Shown: positions 4,879-6,657 of the stretch, in pieces
Layout: each line of letters starts with the position of its first letter
How positions within the stretch are numbered: position 1 is the first letter of the stretch
Assembly: GCA_937897365.1 (NCBI GenBank)
Contig: CALCOP010000135.1
Location: 1 to 6,657 of the forward strand
Direction: 5' to 3'
Length of the DNA: 6,657 nt
Source: an uncultured euryarchaeote
GTDB lineage: Archaea; Thermoplasmatota; Poseidoniia; Poseidoniales; Poseidoniaceae
Translations under genes and position numbers: made by a program
The notes under the pieces: generated by a model
What the model saw: the letters and a program-made list of their open reading frames with translations, nothing else
The model's database searches: none
What the model was told of the DNA's origin: nothing

Positions 4879-6657
4879 ATGGCAGATATTCGCTACTTAG
4901 AGAATCCTCTTGAAACAGAGGAACTCTTGGAGTTATTATGCCCTCCAGTTCGTAATTGGTTCAAAGATAAATTCCCAGATTTCACCGAACCACAAAAATT
5001 AGCAATTCCTGCTATAATGGAACAAGAGCATCTTTTGCTCTGTTCGCCAACAGGTTCCGGAAAAACGTTAACAGCATTTCTTTCAATCATCGACCAATTG
5101 GTCCGACGTGCCTTAGATAACACGCTGGATAAACGTGTTTACTGTGTTTATATTTCTCCAATTAAAGCTCTTGCAAACGATATTGAGCGTAATTTAATTG
5201 GTCCTTTAACAGAAATTTCAGAATCCTATTTACCGAGTCGTGCGCAAGAAATTAAAGTTGGACTTCGAACCGGTGACACTCCACAGTCAGAACGTCAAAA
5301 GATGCTTCGAAACCCCCCGCACATCTTGATAACAACACCTGAGAGTTTAGCAATTGCCATTACCTCACCTCGATTCCAGCCGATTGTTAGCGAAGTTGAA
5401 TACATGATTGTCGATGAATTGCACTCTCTTGTTCCGAGTAAACGAGGTGTTCACCTCGCATTGACACTATCCTATCTCGATACACTTCTCACACGCCCAG
5501 TACAACGAATCGGTATTTCTGCAACGATGGAACCTCTTGAAACAGTTGCAGAGTATTTGGTTTCGAGCGATGATCGGGAGAGTCGTGGTGAAAACACCCG
5601 TGTCTCGATTGCAAAGATTTCGGGCTCACGAGAACTGGATTTGGATATTCTCATCACTGACCCGAAGTTCAGTGACCTTTCCGTACTCAAGATTTTTGAG
5701 AAAAACGTCGATGCTATTGCTGACTTAATTGCGGCACACAACACGACTCTGGTCTTCGCCAATACGAGAAAAATGACAGAAAATATCGTTCTGAAATTAC
5801 GACCGTATCTTGGTGATTTAGTCGCTGGGCACCACGGTTCAATGGACAAAAAAATAAGACTTGATGTCGAAAAGAAATTGAAGCATGGACATCTGCGTGC
5901 TGTCGTCACTTCTTCCTCACTGGAAATGGGTATCGATATTGGATCGGTCGATTTGGTTTTACAAATTGGTAGCCCCGGTGATATTGCCACTGCACTGCAA
6001 CGTATCGGTCGAGCAGGACACCACGTGGGTGGAATCCCACGTGCGCGCTTTTTACCCTCAAGTGTGGATGATTTGATTGAACTTGCTGCACTCCAATCTG
6101 CAATTCAAACTGGTGATATGGATCGTCTTGACTTCCCGGAAAATTGTTTGGATGTCGTTGCTCAATTCATGATTGGTTTAGTTATCATTAACGACATTGA
6201 CATCGATGAAGCATACGAAGTCATTGTTAACGCATGGTCGTATCGTAATTTCGAATATGATGATTTCATAGAAGTTCTTGATATGCTTGAAGATGAGCGA
6301 CGTATTTGGATTGACTGGGAAGAGAACATCTATGGCAAGCGAGGGTATTCTCGTATGATTTATTACACAAATATCGGGACAATCGCTCCCGATAATTCCT
6401 ACCTGGTATTCAATGCTGAAGGCTCAATACTTGGTCAACTCTCAGGCTCCTTTGTATCCAACCTCCGTGGAGGCGATGTTATTTTACTCGGTGGTTCAAC
6501 ATACCGAGTCACGAACATCCAAGGGACACGAGTGAATGTCGCCTCCGTTACTGGACATCGTCCGACTGTTCCTTCTTGGTCGGGTGAGGCTCGTTCTCGT
6601 TCTCGAGAACTTTCGAATGCACTTCTCAACCTAATTGGTCCCTTTATCGTTGCTTTG
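4879..6657 (+). CDS. lhr: Lhr-family superfamily 2 ATP-dependent helicase, 3'-truncated
   Basis: ATP-dependent helicase of the large-helicase-related (Lhr) family, which unwinds DNA or RNA/DNA hybrids in the 3'-to-5' direction and is linked to DNA repair. The frame is open without a stop for all 593 visible codons and runs off the right edge. Lhr core proteins are usually about 850-900 aa, so roughly a third is missing. Motifs in order: FTEPQ (35-39, Q motif), SPTGSGKT (56-63, Walker A), SPIKALANDI (motif Ia), RTGDTPQSER and TTPESL (Lhr-typical), DELH (179-182, Walker B), SAT (214-216, motif III), LVFANTRK (291-298), GHHGSM (317-322), TSSSLEMGIDIG (344-355, motif V) and QRIGRAGHH (374-382, motif VI). 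After the two RecA domains come winged-helix and beta-rich sequences with GGDVILLGGSTYRV and PTVPSWSGEARSRSRELS, both characteristic of Lhr. No motif residue is missing. The start ATG at 4879 is the first in frame, and no N-terminal conservation lies upstream of it. Confidence 0.95.
   Translation, partial: MADIRYLENPLETEELLELLCPPVRNWFKDKFPDFTEPQKLAIPAIMEQEHLLLCSPTGSGKTLTAFLSIIDQLVRRALDNTLDKRVYCVYISPIKALANDIERNLIGPLTEISESYLPSRAQEIKVGLRTGDTPQSERQKMLRNPPHILITTPESLAIAITSPRFQPIVSEVEYMIVDELHSLVPSKRGVHLALTLSYLDTLLTRPVQRIGISATMEPLETVAEYLVSSDDRESRGENTRVSIAKISGSRELDLDILITDPKFSDLSVLKIFEKNVDAIADLIAAHNTTLVFANTRKMTENIVLKLRPYLGDLVAGHHGSMDKKIRLDVEKKLKHGHLRAVVTSSSLEMGIDIGSVDLVLQIGSPGDIATALQRIGRAGHHVGGIPRARFLPSSVDDLIELAALQSAIQTGDMDRLDFPENCLDVVAQFMIGLVIINDIDIDEAYEVIVNAWSYRNFEYDDFIEVLDMLEDERRIWIDWEENIYGKRGYSRMIYYTNIGTIAPDNSYLVFNAEGSILGQLSGSFVSNLRGGDVILLGGSTYRVTNIQGTRVNVASVTGHRPTVPSWSGEARSRSRELSNALLNLIGPFIVAL

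Noticed and set aside
5472..5990. Open frame of 172 codons on the minus strand inside the lhr region.
   Set aside because: It is antisense to an unbroken, motif-rich Lhr coding frame. Its translation is Ser/Arg-rich with no recognisable domain, as expected from a shadow of the real gene.
1..6657. A new defence, mobile or biosynthetic system.
   Set aside because: All four genes belong to known housekeeping families and fill the window. I found no array of repeats, transposase, integrase, att-like duplication, tRNA or unknown gene cluster. The only non-coding stretch of note (4613-4878) is a divergent promoter region.

Overview
The window reads as a stretch of a mesophilic archaeal chromosome with dense housekeeping genes. 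The archaeal assignment rests on three genes: a large subunit of clamp loader RFC, which bacteria lack; a glycyl-tRNA synthetase of the single-chain archaeal/eukaryotic type; and an Lhr-family helicase with a TrkH-type potassium channel subunit nearby. The moderate base composition and acidic/lysine-rich protein tails would fit a marine euryarchaeon such as Marine Group II (Poseidoniales). That lineage call is an inference from general appearance and was not tested against a database.

Layout: (1) 1-1340, plus strand: a 5'-truncated trkH-like gene with all four selectivity-filter loops. (2) 1332-2870, minus strand: rfcL, converging on trkH with a 9-bp overlap of coding ends. (3) 2942-4612, minus strand: glyS, upstream of rfcL and probably co-transcribed with it; a short spacer with three consecutive small inverted repeats lies between them. 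(4) 4613-4878: the divergent control region between glyS and the next gene, with a good Shine-Dalgarno for glyS and several short dyads and repeated half-sites. (5) 4879-6657, plus strand: an lhr helicase gene running off the right edge, open through all 593 visible codons.

Functionally the genes are potassium uptake, DNA replication (loading PCNA), translation (charging tRNA-Gly) and nucleic-acid unwinding/repair. I see no mobile element, CRISPR array, tRNA, rRNA, toxin-antitoxin pair or defence cassette, and no evidence of a new multi-gene system. The points worth a second look are local: the reciprocal terminator arrangement at the trkH/rfcL junction, the minimal C-terminal PCNA-binding motif and an apparent AAA+ insertion in RfcL, the hairpin cluster between glyS and rfcL, and the repeated TCAAT half-sites in the divergent promoter region.
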